DNA of 64,000 nucleotides from Todiramphus chloris collaris (taxonomy: Eukaryota; Chordata; Aves; Coraciiformes; Alcedinidae), in the NCBI GenBank assembly GCA_025345505.1, contig JANVCC010000018.1:60602232-60666231 (forward strand), given 5' to 3'. Made by a program: the position numbers and the translations under genes. The stretch's first letter is position 1. The number at the start of each line of letters is the position of its first letter. The notes beneath the pieces are model-generated. The model saw nothing but the letters and a program-made list of their open reading frames with translations. It had not been told where the DNA came from and did no database searches. Positions 46,601 to 60,158 of the stretch are shown in pieces.

Positions 46601-49600
46601 TCTGTCTTACAAACTCCTCTGATGAACTAAGTAGCATTACTGATCAACCAACAAAGTGGTTTGAAAGCTTAATTTTTACACAAAGCAATTTTTCTTTTTA
46701 TTTCATTGCTGTCTGGCTTTTAATGGTTTATTTAAATTGTGCTGAGTAATTATGATGTTCCTTTAATAGAGGCCCAGATGTTCCCTTGCTTGAGTCCTGC
46801 AACACCCACTCACATATTGCAACCTCTTCATCCTGAGCCAGCTTCACTTCTTATCCTAATGCTCAGCAGTTGTCAGCACTGTCATTCCCTGCTTAGTGGG
46901 TCTAGATGACTATGTAGCAGATGTCACCCCTTAATAAAGGAGAGAGATGTGTGAAAAGACTTCCCTGTACTGAGAGAAAGGATGGCCAAATGTATATGCA
47001 AATAGTATGGATGTACATTTCTTCTTTTCATGAATAACAGACAAATTATTACAGTGATCTAAGAAACTGAATTCAATTAAGAAGCATTCTGACTGCCGTT
47101 CTTCCTTCTGATCTCCTGTGTTACTATCCTCCTTGGGAGTTTGCCTTCTTAACAGAGAGCTGCGCTGGTATAAGCACTTTACATAAGCACTTTACAGTGC
47201 ATGCACTTCTTACTCGGTATCTGGCCTGCTATAAAGCAGCTTTCATTAAAGTGTTAATTGTAAGGAAAAATCAGAACAGCTTCTGCTCTCTTCTCTTACA
47301 AAGCAAGAGTTTTTACTGATGGAAAGCAGACAGGTATGCCTAAGGGAAAAATCCCTCAATTCCACTGTGTGCAGCCAGCCTTAAGAAACGTACGAAACCA
47401 ACAGCAGCCATGAGAAACATGGGTAGGAGGTCCACCATTCTCCAGGCTTGCAGGAAACATTGCAGCCATTTTTGCATAAAGGTTTCTCTTTGCATTTCAC
47501 TTCTACCTTATTTTTCAGTGGTCTGTTTTCTTCTAGTCTAATACTGGATAATCCACTGCTTCTCTAGTGTTGTACGCAATCACCTCTGGAACTTGAGATG
47601 ATTATGTTACTTACCATAATTGCCCATCCCTTTGTTAATGACTACAGTTATGCATGGACAAAAAGCCATTCATGTACTTACAAAATCTCTAGGAACAGGG
47701 CAGTATTAGGCAGGATTCAAAGTCCAATGGCTTCTAATTTCACACACTAGTAATTTTGCCAGTATCTGTCCTCCAAGGATCTTACTGATCCTCCCTGTAT
47801 ACTCATGCAAGGTACATCAACCCATCAAATAGAATAGCAGACAGTGTCTTACCACCCTAAGGAGGGCACATTCTCTAAAGAACATCATAACCATCCTGAC
47901 CATCATTTTTTCCCATCACATTGGCAGCTCCAGAGCTACCAGAAAATTATGAAAGAGCAGTTAGATCTGAGGAGAGACTTCTTCCAGTAACGAAGGAAAA
48001 AGACTTAGTCTACATCATTTCAAGTAAGAAGAGATATATCCAAAAATAACTGCTTTACCCAAGGGCAGAACCGAGCTTCCGTTTCCAACTGTTTTGACTG
48101 CAACTTCTAACAGTGCTCACAAGACTGCAGATAACCTTCCTAAAAACACATCTACAACATAGTCTTCTACAACAGCATTAAACTTTACACCATAGGTCCT
48201 TTTGATTAGTCTTGGCTAATGGTAGTTTTACCTAAGTTACAATGGGGGCACCTCTATTTTAATTACAGCTGCATATGTCAGCCAGACTGACCAATGAAGG
48301 GTAGTACATTTACACAAGCTGTGTCAGCATGCAGTCTAAGTATAACTTACCATAAGCATGAAAGTAAATAATATTGCTCAGAGGAAGGTTTTTAGGAACA
48401 AAGTCTATATGTAATGTGTGGACTGAACAAGCACTTCCCAGGCTGGGTCCACCTGCCCTCCCCAGCTCTGTCCTATCTCTATGCTAGAAGGAGACATGTT
48501 TGTAATCCCTCTCCTTTACACCTCAGAGTCCCTTTGCAGGGCATACCCCCACCAAGCCTCTTTACTTAGCAAAATACACATGCTTTGCAAATATACTGTG
48601 AAATGCGTGGGTCTTTTCCTGCGAGATACCACATCAGTATTATTTTGTACAATAATACTGATGCAAGAAGCTAATTGCAAACAACAAAGTCTTTAAAAAT
48701 ATGCCATGGAGCACTTCTAGTGAGTTTGTAAAACAAAAGTGCGCAAAAAAGTGTAACACTACAGCATTTCTCTTACCATGCATTTAAAAGTCACCTCTTG
48801 AGCACATCCTGTGAGAAGAAGTCATCTCTGGTCTGCTTATGATTCTCATTTTGTGGTTATTATTCCAAGTGCAAGCCCCAGCAATGAGGTAACAGAGATA
48901 TTGTTGTTTCTCTGTGGGAGGCCTCACAAGTATTGTTCTGGAATATATGAAACCTTTCTCTTGTAAATCAAACATACTTGTAGTGTTGGTTTTGTATTTG
49001 AGTGCTAAATGACACTAGTCAAAAGAACAGATATATCTCAAACTATATTCAAAGACCTCCCATTCCTTTGGCCCCTTTTCTTCTCCCAGTTATACCAGTA
49101 CATAAGTGATGCTATTCATTTAGTGGAAATACACCACTGCTCTTAAAGCTCCACCATTTCACAGCTGTCTCTGCTGCATGAAACATTTCCACAGGAGAAA
49201 TGGAAAATCCTCCCAGAGCTCACATTTTAACATTTCAGCGACAATGTGGTCTGGCAAACCTGAGTCAGCTGCCTGAATTTTTTAAAACGCATTTTTTAGA
49301 CCTCTGCTAGCATATTAATCAGCAGAAATTCCTGTCCATCAGAACCTGATTGTCTGTCAGTGCAGTAGTTAATATATGGTTACAGTTCTCCTAACTGCAT
49401 CTCCCTGGGCCATGGACCTTAGCTGTGCCAAGCTGGGACTCAGATCCTTCTCCAGAAGGACTTAATCCAGAGGATGATTCAGAGCAACATCCTCAGCCTC
49501 CCTGACTCATCTGCTCGCTGCTGATGATCAGAGACAGCAAGGAGATTATCCTCCCCTGGCTATGGAGAGACTCTACAAATACTCTGCTGAGAATTAGTTT

Positions 49601-50021
49601 TGTTGGTCCACTGTTTGCTGAATGTAATTCAATACTGACTTCCAAAATAATCTCTACTTTCTGAATATGTTTTGCTAATCCTTTTGGAAAGGTCTGAAAC
49701 AGATTCTGACATTACAGCTATGATTCTAAAGCTGGCTACTAACTGAAATCTTCTCCCTAAATACACTTCAGTGTATTCCTTCTTTTTCACTATTTTATGA
49801 CCAAGGATAGAAATAAAATTAAAAACAAACAAATGTATTGCAGTAAAAGAAATTCTTCCACCCCTCCTTGTCTCTCCATGGTGTCTGAGATATATGATGT
49901 TCAGTCCTATAACATCTGACTCACAGAAAGGGAGAAATTGTCCATTCATCTTTTTTAAAGGACTTACTCAGATAAAGTAATTTGATTCTGACCACATTTT
50001 CTTCTCTGTTATGTCCAATGA
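43606..50021. other. Non-coding stretch, unusually poor in open frames
   Basis: No gene or transposon is recognised. Between about 43805 and 48480 no frame of 60 or more codons exists on either strand. A 13-bp unit ATAAGCACTTTAC is exactly doubled at 47170-47182 and 47183-47195. Poly(T) runs lie near 45231-45244. Confidence 0.5.
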
Positions 50022-50272
50022 TAGGACAAGGGACAACGGGTGCAAGCTGGAACAAAAGCGGTTCTGCAGAAACATCAGGAAAATCTTTTTCACTGTGAGG
50101 GTGATGGAGCACTGGTGCAGAGGGGTTGTGGAGTCTCCTTCTCTGGAGACATTTAAAACCCTCCTGGATGCATTCCTATGTGACCTGCTTTAGGTGGTCC
50201 TGCTCTGGCAGGGGATTTGGACTAGATGATCTTTCAAGGTCCCTTCCAACCCTTAACATACTATGATTCTGT
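50022..50272 (+). mobile_element. CR1 LINE, short 3'-end copy
   Basis: It starts within the last ORF2 segment; the frame from 50011 reads DRTRDNGCKLEQKRF, then NIRKIFFTVRVMEHW and SPSLETFKTLLDAFLCDLL. It continues through the conserved 3' UTR (GACTAGATGATCTTTCAAGG, CCCTTCCAACCC) to TATGATTCTG. The ORF2 C-terminus is intact to a stop, so this is the best preserved CR1 end in the window. It is still only about 250 bp because of 5' truncation. Confidence 0.95.
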
Positions 50273-50770
50273 CCCTCCCATGAGAGAGAGTCCTCCATGA
50301 ATTTCTCCCACCAGTGTGGGTCTCTTCCATGGGAGACAGTCCTCCCAGCTACAACCCCTCCAGCATGGACATCCCTCAGAGTCATGGAGTTCTTCAGGAT
50401 CAGTCTTTGATTCCAACATCAGGTCCTGCACGGGCTGCAGGATGGATTCTGCCCCACCATTGATCTCTGAGGACTGCAAGGGCTCAGCCTGCCATCTCAC
50501 CATGGGCCAAAGTGTAATGACTGCTCCTGTGTGCCTCCTCAACTCCTTTCTCACTGAATTGTGTCCACATGGTTGTCTCTACCATGTCCCACTCCTCTCC
50601 AAAACAAAAAGACCTCCCAAAACAATGGAGGTCACCTAACAGGTTTCCCCTCTTAAATGTGTTATCCAAGAGATCCTAACCACCTGGGGCTCCTTGAAGC
50701 TTCTTACAGGAGCAATGCCAGTAGCCCCTTCCCCTTCTCTCAAAACCCCACTAGACACTAACCCAACACA
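50273..50770 (+). repeat. Probable avian interspersed repeat of uncertain class
   Basis: It begins directly after the CR1 tail. Blocks such as GGGCTGCAGGATGGATTCTG, CACCATGGGCC, TCTTAAATGTGTTATCCAAG and GAAGCTTCTTACAGGAGC then CCAGTAGCCCC resemble, in the same order, a high-copy repeat I recall from many bird genomes. I cannot name the family or tell whether it is LTR-derived. The right boundary is approximate. Confidence 0.35.
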
Positions 50771-52269
50771 AGAGGGTGAAATCTACATCCCTATCAGATT
50801 TGTAATTGCACAGATCTTCCAGAGCATTGCACCTTCACTGCCTGATAAGCATCTCATGTCAGACACATGCTGGATGGAGGAAGCAAAGCACTGCTCACAC
50901 ACAGATGCCACCCACTCTGCTCTGGTCACACTGATTCAAATGCCTGCAACCAAACTAAGAGTAGTTGAATTTCTCTCAAAGGTCAACAGCCTCAGAGAAG
51001 AAGCCTTACAAATGGAATCATATGTTCTCTCTATATATATCAATATATACGTGCATGTGCACATGTATGTATGTTTCTGTAGGCCATGCTGTATGGGATG
51101 CCATGCCTCTGTCTGCCAGCTAGCAGACAGTGGCTGTCAGAGCCTGGATCCTTCTCCCAGGACCAAGAAACCTGCAAGTTTTCAGTGCAGGATTGACTTT
51201 CATAGAAGATTGTCCTTGGAAGAGATTAGGAAACATAAGGATCATTAACCTGATCATAAGTGGGTCATTAAACTATGCTATGCTTAAGCAGGTATTATAG
51301 AAATGTTTTTCCTTTACTTAAAATTCCAGTCCCACAGGAACAACTGAAACTGCATGGATTAATTTTCTATATGTAATATTTGACTATACAAGAGTACTGA
51401 AAAGCAAACCAGTTCTACTTCAGACACACAAACTTTCTACACTTTCCTACTATAAATTATTATTACCAAGGCCCTTTGTTTTAAAGAAACTTGTTTTTCT
51501 AGAATTGTCTGGGAGTTTAGAAAATCAAGCATAAGACAAAAAATCAAAACGAACATTAGGTTCACCGGTCAAGCTACCTATGAAAAGAAGCTTTTGAAAT
51601 TCTTCAAGTCAGATTTACAGAAATAATAAGACAGTCCTCAGAAACATGACTGGCAGTTCTGTGTTTTAATTCTAAAACTTTATTTTGCAAATTTTACATT
51701 TTTATGAAATTAATGATGCTCACAGAAAGTTGTTTTGAGGGAATCCTGATTGAACTATCAGTAAGGCATTTACACTTCTAACATGCTGTGTAGAGTAATT
51801 AAGCTAAAATGTTTGTTTATTAATTAGGTTACAAGGTGAGCATATATTTATAATATTAATAGTATTTAGATTTTTGTCACAATTTTCCTTGAGAAATAAT
51901 CAAACCCATTATCAAATATGAGTGATCGAAGCCTTGTCATACTCCTGTAGTCATGACCTCCACTTCACTGCTGAAGACATCACATTGTGCTCTGTACAGC
52001 AGCACAGAATGATAACAGGACCTTACGACAGCAGCAGAGAAACTTATCATCAGGCTAGAAATAGGATCAGGGTAATCAGAGTCCTTGGCATGCATGTTTG
52101 GTGCAGAGGTTGAATCTGAGTCTTCCCTCTCCACCTAACATGACAAGAAATAAAATGAAAATACCACTGTAATTAAAACTGTATCACATCGTACATACTA
52201 ACATCTCAAATGGCAATACTCACCTTCTTTTGTATCTTCAGACCTGGTCTGGTCTTCCCTCACAACTGG
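50771..52269. other. Non-coding stretch with one long open frame
   Basis: A 184-codon open frame (50694-51248, +) starts inside the probable repeat and crosses a TATA/TGCATG-rich microsatellite-like patch at 51036-51078 that encodes YINIYVHVHMY. There is no recognisable domain, and overlap with repeats makes it an unlikely gene. The rest is A+T-rich, without features. Confidence 0.45.
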
Positions 52270-52376
52270 AAACAGAATCACAGAACTGCCTATATTGGAA
52301 GACCTTTAATATCATCAAGTCCGATCATTAACCTAACATTGACCAGTCCTCCACTAAACCATATCCATAAGCACTA
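52270..52376 (-). mobile_element. CR1 LINE, minimal 3'-end fragment, reverse orientation
   Basis: ACAGAATCACAGAACTGCC, then TTGGAAGACCTTTAATATCA and TCAAGTCCGATCATTAACC, match the extreme 3' end of one avian CR1 group read on the opposite strand. Similarity fades after TAAGCACT at about 52376. What follows, to about 52590, is not identifiable. Confidence 0.75.
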
Positions 52377-54851
52377 AAATAAATGGCAAAGCCCAGCTGT
52401 GGCAATACTGTGACAGCAGTAGCACTCTGGGCGCAGTCAGTCCATTACTGAGAATGGTCTGGCTGCCCTGTAGCTCATGAGGAGTATGTGCCAGTGTCTT
52501 ATTGATAATTTGAGCAATCTGGACTTCTACCATCACATTCTTGTTGCTAGTAGAAACAGAGATGGTTTCCAGAGTCACCCAGTTCAGCCCCTGGCATAGT
52601 AGTCATTATGAGAATGTGAAATCAATAAATTTTAATAGGAGAAAGTGTAAAAATAAGTAGAAGGGCTGGCAGTGAAATTTTGAGGTTAAGATCCAACTTT
52701 TCAAGATACAGGTACAAGTACAGGAACTTAAGCAGACACAGACATTTAACATTATTTCATCTGCCATCTCTAGATTGCTTAGCACAATTCTACATTTCTC
52801 AAGACATTTCCAAAAAGTAGAATGAAGATTGACTTTATGTGGTAAGAAAATTTCATCTTAAAAAGAAAGATTGTTTTATACTGTGAGAGAGCAGAGAGAT
52901 GTAACTGTAAGATTCATTTTAGAGCAGGGAATACGGTGAAGAAAAAACAACAGGGAAAACTAAAGCATGCACATGGTTATCATTTTGAAATTGTCTCATT
53001 TACTTCCCACTGTGTAATTTATTCATCTCATAGTATAAGGGTACATCAAGAGGATTGAGGAAAAATGTGTTTTATCAGAGTTCAATTGGTGTTGTGGAAA
53101 AAGAAAAAGCCGTCTTTATCCTTCAGACACTGCGTGTTAATTGTGAACGCAGTTCAACAGTTTATAAGGATGCTCACTGTAACTTCTCAAAAATAATTAG
53201 AATGGATGATGTTCACAATGATCACTTTTTAAAGTGCCAGAGGAACTGAGATGCCAATGCAAATACCAGCCTCCTACCACACAACATCCGAACAGCACAG
53301 TGGGCCAAACCACCTCAATCACCAGGCAGGCTGCAGCTGCCTGTTCATCACACAGCTGATGGGCAGCCATGTCCTCCACATCTTCCTGGCTCAAACCTCA
53401 AACCCTGCAGCTGGTGCTGTGGCTGAACAATGTGAACTCCCTGCAAGGTAGCTGCCCATGATACTGCTTTCCATTCAGCTGCTTTCAAGCAGGGCTTAGT
53501 GGCTGCTTGAACTTTAAACACATTGAGTTTGGCTCAAATCTACCAGGGGAATGAGAGAGGTTCACAGTGCCTCATGGGACCCTTGGTGTGCCTGGGAATC
53601 TCTCCTCAGCACCACACTTCTTATGGCATGTCCACTACAGGTTAATGAACGGCGTGACCTGCAGTTCTGTCTTACTTTTCTAAAGACATCAGATTTTTTT
53701 CATCAGGGCAAGCAAGGGACACCAGCTCAAGCATATGAGAAGTCCGGGTACCAAAGTACTCACAGAAAATTTTAAGCTCTGCATATTGATGACAAAGCTA
53801 CATGTTCTGTAGAAATCACAACAGTCCTGCAGCTTCTGCTGGTGGGATTTAGGTTCGCCGGCATCCAGATATGCTGTGAACAACATTGAGGGAACAGGTA
53901 TGTGATAAGAACAGTCCCTCTTTGCTGCATATTATATGGGAGTTGGCATATCCAGTCACTCTATTTCCTTTTTCTGTCTGCAGTGCAGTGAAAAGGAACT
54001 TCAGAGCAGCAGAGAGTAATGTCTAAAGAATTTGATTCCTCCTTTTTTTTTATGCTTGAGAAAAGTTTTTAAAACCCTACCGCACAAGGATAAAGCTATT
54101 TTCTACCAAAAGTGCACTGCTGCTGACAATGGCAAAGCATTGAGAATTCAATCCCTGCTTTTATCCGATTCCCCTCTGTAATCTCCTGGATAAGAGCAAG
54201 CAAAGCATTTTACTTGTAGACCCTTCATATCCCTCCTGGGAAACTAGATGCAAAAATCCACCATAGGCTACTGTGGAGTTTAAGGGAGAAATAATTATTG
54301 CTTGTTAGGGAGAAAGGAAGAAAACTCTGAGGAACCCGAGGACTGAACTGTAAGGGAAGTCAGCAATGACTGTCTCTGGAGAGTAAGACATTAGCCAATG
54401 CCAGTGAATATATTATAATGCATAAGGCCTTAAGGGACTCCACCCAGAGGAGACAGCAAAGAAAATTTCTGGAAGACAGGAGAGAGATGTAAAGGTTCTG
54501 ATCCCTTTCTTTAAGGACAGCTTCACACTGAAGGATTGCACTATCCCATCTGGCCTGCACAAATGCTGTGGAGGAGGGTCAGAATTTTCAAATGAACTTC
54601 ATTTCAAGGAAAGAATTTACTTTGAAGAGCCACACAAATTTGGCATCCCTTCATCTTTATTGTTGCAAGTAATTTGCAGCGGAAATAAAGAACAATGAAA
54701 GAGAGGATATAGACAGTTTTTGAAGGAATTCATTATTATTTATAGCTAAGGAATGAACACCAACATGTTTTACATTTCCCACTTGCAGATGCTATTTGAT
54801 ACCCTGAGTTAAATGTCCATGTTACCCACTGCAGCCCAGCTGTGGCCATGG

Positions 54852-54869
54852 GCTGCTGGGAAGTGTAGT
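54852..54869 (-). promoter_or_regulatory. ZNF143/SBS-like motif
   Basis: On the minus strand the site reads ACTACACTTCCCAGCAGC, close to the vertebrate ZNF143 (Staf) motif ACTACANNTCCCAG. No CpG island or exon lies beside it. It may be a lone regulatory or chromatin-loop site, part of an old repeat, or chance. Confidence 0.45.
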
Positions 54870-57800
54870 GTGGTATTACACAAGAGTTTAGAGGGATCAC
54901 ACAGACCTGGGCAGCAGGTGTTTCCAGATGAGGAGAGCACCATCAGCTCACCCTACAGTGTCCAACACTGACCTACTAATAGGACTGGAGGAGTAGAAAA
55001 AAAGGAGGGAGTATGTATAAGGGAGGCTGAGGGAGAATCTGGGAAAAAGACATTGGGGCAAAATGAAGAGCAGAAGAATATCAGCTGGAAAACATCACCT
55101 CCTGTGCTACCATATTCCTTATTTTTAGTGTTACTAGTTTTTTCTAGTAGCAGTGTTATTGCTTTAAAGCACAAACACCCCAGAACTGTTTCAGGTGGGT
55201 CTCAAAACTAAGTTATTAATGCTGAACAACACTCTGGTGTACACAGTCCAAGCAGAGTCCTGATAAAGTCTGCTGAGACAGGCCAAAAGAAGTTACACCT
55301 ATGTGCATATCTATAATGAAATGAATATAAGAATTCAAAGAGTATGGTATTGAATAACACACAGACATTAGTGAAATAGGAGTATATTTTTCTAAAACTT
55401 TAGATGACAGCTTTATGATCTGATCTTCCCAGGTACACCACATGGGGGAATGGTTCATTTCCCCCTGTACCACTTGTCATTACTTCATAAGAAAGTCATG
55501 ACCAAATTATGAGAAATTAGAGAAAGTCCCAATCAATAGTGTTTACATTTTGTTTCCAGAGAGATAATTTCCCAGCATTGAGGAAAATCAAAAACAAGAT
55601 GACCGATAATGATTGAATACTTCCAGTCAATTTGCAAACCAAGCAGGAAGAATATTAAACAATTTTAACTGGAGATAAATATCTTTGTATCAGTCAGTGT
55701 TGTATTAGTAACTGAAACAGAAAGTGAGGTCACCTGTTTAACTACAGCTGACTTCAGTTTCAGGCAGAGTTATGGCAAAGCTGGAAGTGAAGTTTGCAAC
55801 TAACAACAAGACTGGAGTGCAAAGGAAAAGCAAGTTTTGCCAGACAAACCTGACCCCATGTTTCAGTGAAATTTCACTTTTTTTTGTTACCAGCACTGGT
55901 GTACAAAATTCCGGTAAAATCCAGACAAGTAGTTGTACAAACTTTTGCTGAATAAAATGCACATATAGTCCTCCAATCCCACAGGCAACACCAGGTCAGA
56001 AAGGGAATGACATGAATGTGATTTTAAATGCACTGTAGAATTGGGTGGCAAATTCAGTCAGGTTCTACGGAGCAGAGCAGCAGTGTCTACCACATGGATG
56101 TATCTTGCTTTCATGTAGTTGTAGAATTAAGAGTATCAAGGTGTACGGAACTGAGCTTTGCTGCCAACATTCAGATGGATACAAGAAGCTCTGGCAACAG
56201 CAAAAGTAAAAGGAAGGAGTATGGCGTTATGTTGAAAACTGCAAATTAACAATTATTCACAGGCATGGGTCAGTTGATAAGAAGTGAACTGTGTGGAAGT
56301 TTTACACACTGACAAATTTGTATCAGTGTCATAAATCCTCCCCATTCAACTGAAAATCTCAGCTAATAGGTAAAAATCCTAGTGGTATGTGCACAGCTGG
56401 GAAATGAGCTTTTCCATGCATGGGTGGTCCAAACCCCAAAGTGGAACAGCCCCACATGGGAATGGGACAGGACAGCAGGAGGACAGGTGGAACATTATGG
56501 TGCTCCCTTCAGATGGGAATCTGCCCATGCCAAAAGAGTTCTGCAGCTGTCAGCTGAGTGTAAAAGAGACTTACCACAGATAAGATTCGAAGTACTCTCA
56601 CTTTAGCAGGAAAGAGATGGCTGATCTAACTGCAGACTCAGAGGGAACTTAAAACACTTGTCAAGCTGAGTTCATCGCTAGGTTCAGATATGCTGGCAAT
56701 GTAGCAGTAATGGAGGCTTTCTACGTATCTCGGTGGAGAATTTACTCAGATATAGAGATTTATTATTTAAAAAATTATTAACACCATTTTGCCTTTACAG
56801 CCAACTGTACCAGGACATGATTCTTCCAAGTAGTAATTTGTGAAATAAGTATGATATATTTTATGTATAAAGGAAATATATATAGACACTGACTATGGGA
56901 CAAAAAAGTAACCGTCAGTCTCCATTTACAGTATAAATCAGCCACTGTAATCAATAAAGTACAGGTAAATATTAGGGAAGAGACAACAAATGGGGAAATA
57001 GCACACCAGAAAAATCCTGCTTAGATTTAACTTAGCTGCCAGAACCCTTCTCTTTTTAACCTGTGGCCTCCAGGAATTCAGCATTTTGTTTGGCACTGGC
57101 ATTTCTCTCCATTATTTAAACACTTACTCTTTGAATGCCTGCAGCAGTCTGATGGGAAACATTAGCAGAAAAAAAAAAAAAAAAAATTCTGAAAAGACCT
57201 TGCCATCTTTAGAAGATCCCAATTCAATACGGCTATGTAGAAAATGTGATTCAAGAGGGCCACATACATGCTTACACTTTTATTTGTAATCAGAAGCCCA
57301 GCAGGAGAAGAAGAAGAAAAAAGGGGTTGTTTTTCAAACAGAATTTTAGTGGAAAAGTGGGGAAAACTGACTGAAACTGGTAAAAAACAGTGCATCTGAC
57401 CAGTATTGTCTTCTTGTTACCTCAGGTTCCCTCTTCTGCCCCTCTTCTTCTAGCTGCTATTCCTGTATTTAACACATGCCCACACTGTAGAGCACAGCAT
57501 AGCAGTGAATGCCTCCAAGATTAACTTAGACTAAGTTTCCCTAGGCAGTATACTGAGCAGGTTGTGTTGTGCTCCTTGCTCACCTGCTGGAGAGGTCAGC
57601 CTCACCAGCAAGGGGTCACAATACCAGCAGCAAGATGGTTGCTCACAAGACTCCCTGACATAAGGCTGAAGCTCTCTGCAGTGATGCTACATGGCTGGCA
57701 GTCTGCAGGACACAAGTCATCTCCCTACATGACATTAACAAAGTAAACAAACTGTGCTATCATCCTTTCAAAATTCAAGATCTTTTGAAGAATTAAAGCA

Positions 57801-60096
57801 GTGTCACAAGATGCTTCTTTTCTCACACACATCCTCTGCTTTAGAGAAGAAGGCAATTTCTCAAGAAGGAATAGTCTCTGTTCCGTGGATCTCTGTGGTA
57901 TAACTAACCATTAACATGACAGGGAGACTAATCCCCAGAGGATGGCAAGGCCCCATACCACTGCTCTTTAATTACTAACAGCAACGCAGGAAGCAAACCA
58001 AAGACTTATCAGTAGGTTTTTTTTTTTCAATTGGGATAATTTGACATTTAACAGCTAGGAAATGCACCTTTAGAAAAAGCGATTTGGCTAGTCAAGGTGG
58101 TCACTGCAGGCCGGGATATTAAAAAATTAAAACATCTCACATCTTATAAACTGACATAGTGCCACTGAATGTAGCAGAGACCTCTTGGTCCACTCAGGCT
58201 CTGCCTGACAGGGCCAGATCTGTTGGGTCTGCATGCCTAACCAGTGAGCCACACTGCCCACGTGCTAACTCCTTGTGCTGTCCAACGGGTTTTCCTAATC
58301 CATCCACTCCTGCACAGTCCTTTTGTCAGTGCAGTTTCGCAGCACAAATATTCAAATCCAGTTTTGCTCACTGCTGATAAAGACCATATTGTCATTTTTA
58401 CTCAGAACAGGTGCCATGATACTGCTCAGTCCAAGCGAGTAAGGTATGTTTCAAAGAAAAGAAAACACAGGCAGTAAATTACAGACATTAAAAGCCTCCT
58501 TAAAGAGTCATCTGGACTGATTAGGTGAGCTTTTGTGCTTATCCAATGCTGAGCATATGCTGAAAAGCTTGTTTGATTGGAAAAAAAAGCTGTATCTGAC
58601 AAATCCACATGACTAAGAAAAACATGTCCTGAGGAGGCTGTCTCTGCTACAGCACAAGAAAGCATATTGTGAAACCACAGTGGTGTGGGTGGGAGAAGTA
58701 AATTCCAGAATTATGGATGGTATGTGGCAGCATATTGATCGCTCCCTAACAGGGCTGCCTCAGCTCTGCACAGGCAGTTTGCTTGAAGGAGACAGAAAGC
58801 AGAGAAGCAAGTTCTGTAACACAGGAACTATTCATCTGAGCAGCCAATTCAACGCCTGCATGAAATTGCCCGTTGCTGTTAGAATTGTTTAGTTTCTTAA
58901 AAAAGTCTGTGTACTCCTGGGCTTTGAAACTATGGGAACAGTGAAAAGGAGTTTCCAAATCAGCTGTTAAACTGCAATATATTTACTTTAGCTCATTATA
59001 TGTAAGAGCTATGGGTTTAAAACAATGGAGATTCTTTTGTTTTTCTAAAGCCCTATGCAAACTTTTAGCTATGTAACACTAAGCACTGGAAGATTTGACC
59101 TTGTTCTTCATAACAAAAACATATGTTAGGGAGCAATCTCTAAGATGAAAGGCCCATAGTTCAAGCCTTGCACCGTATTCAGCTGTAAAAACAGTCTTCA
59201 TGCTCCTCCGGAGAGTTATTGAGCAGGTTTAGCAGCAGAGTGTCTCAAAAGGAATTGCCTTCACGGGCCATACTGAGAGAGAAACCTGAAGAGCATGCTG
59301 TTAAAAAGCCATCATATACTGGTAAACTTTCTGATCCTCATGACTGAAATTTTTGCCCATATCGCAGGCTTTGCTTGGCCCAAACATCTCCAAGCCAGAC
59401 ATCTACCCTTCACTGCTTAACTTCAAACATTTAAGGAATGGCAGCATACCCTGTCTCCAAGAATCTGGAAATGATTGCTGTGCCTTCTAGGAGACCTGGA
59501 TCTGCCTCTGTTTGATCCACCCAGATTGCCTAAAAAGAACAAACTCAGGTCTGCAGTATAATGTGCTCTGAATCTCCAGAGCCTGAGATGCATTTGGCAT
59601 TGTGCACAGGTAGTGACTGAATCCAGTCCTTGTTCACACACCCAGAAGTTAGCATAAACATATTCTGCTTGTCTTGCTATGTCCTGCCTTGCTTGTCTGC
59701 TTGGTGGTCTTCAGAGTCCTCTGAAGTAAAGTAACAGCACTTCCTATCACTCTTCACACACATTTTCAGATAGTGACAGAAAAATATTCTTGTTAATGGA
59801 GAGTAGAAATAGGTTTTATTGGAGTGACTGATCTCATTGAAACACATGCTATGAACAGTGACCGGGAACTTCAGAACCACTGGTGAAGGGCCATCCCAAG
59901 TTCAAACTAGATATTATCAGTGCAGACCAGAATGCAGGCTCTGTCAGCCTGTCCCCCAGGTTCAGTGTAAAGCATGCAGAAATAGTATTCTTCTGCTTCT
60001 ATCTATCTGAATCAACCAAATAAACATTAAGCAAAGTTCAGACATTTTGTTTTGGAAAAGATAATTTTGCAAAACTACTATTCCACGGCCATAGGG

Positions 60097-60158
60097 ATGA
60101 TTAATATCATATAATTAATATCACATAATATGATTAATATCACATTATGATTAATATT
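60097..60158. repeat. Short A+T-rich tandem repeat
   Basis: About four imperfect copies of ATGATTAATATCACAT in a row, period about 16-18 bp. Confidence 0.85.

Noticed and set aside
50694-51248. 184-codon open frame as a gene
   Set aside because: It starts in a probable interspersed repeat and crosses a TATA/TGCATG-rich patch; no domain and no exon context.
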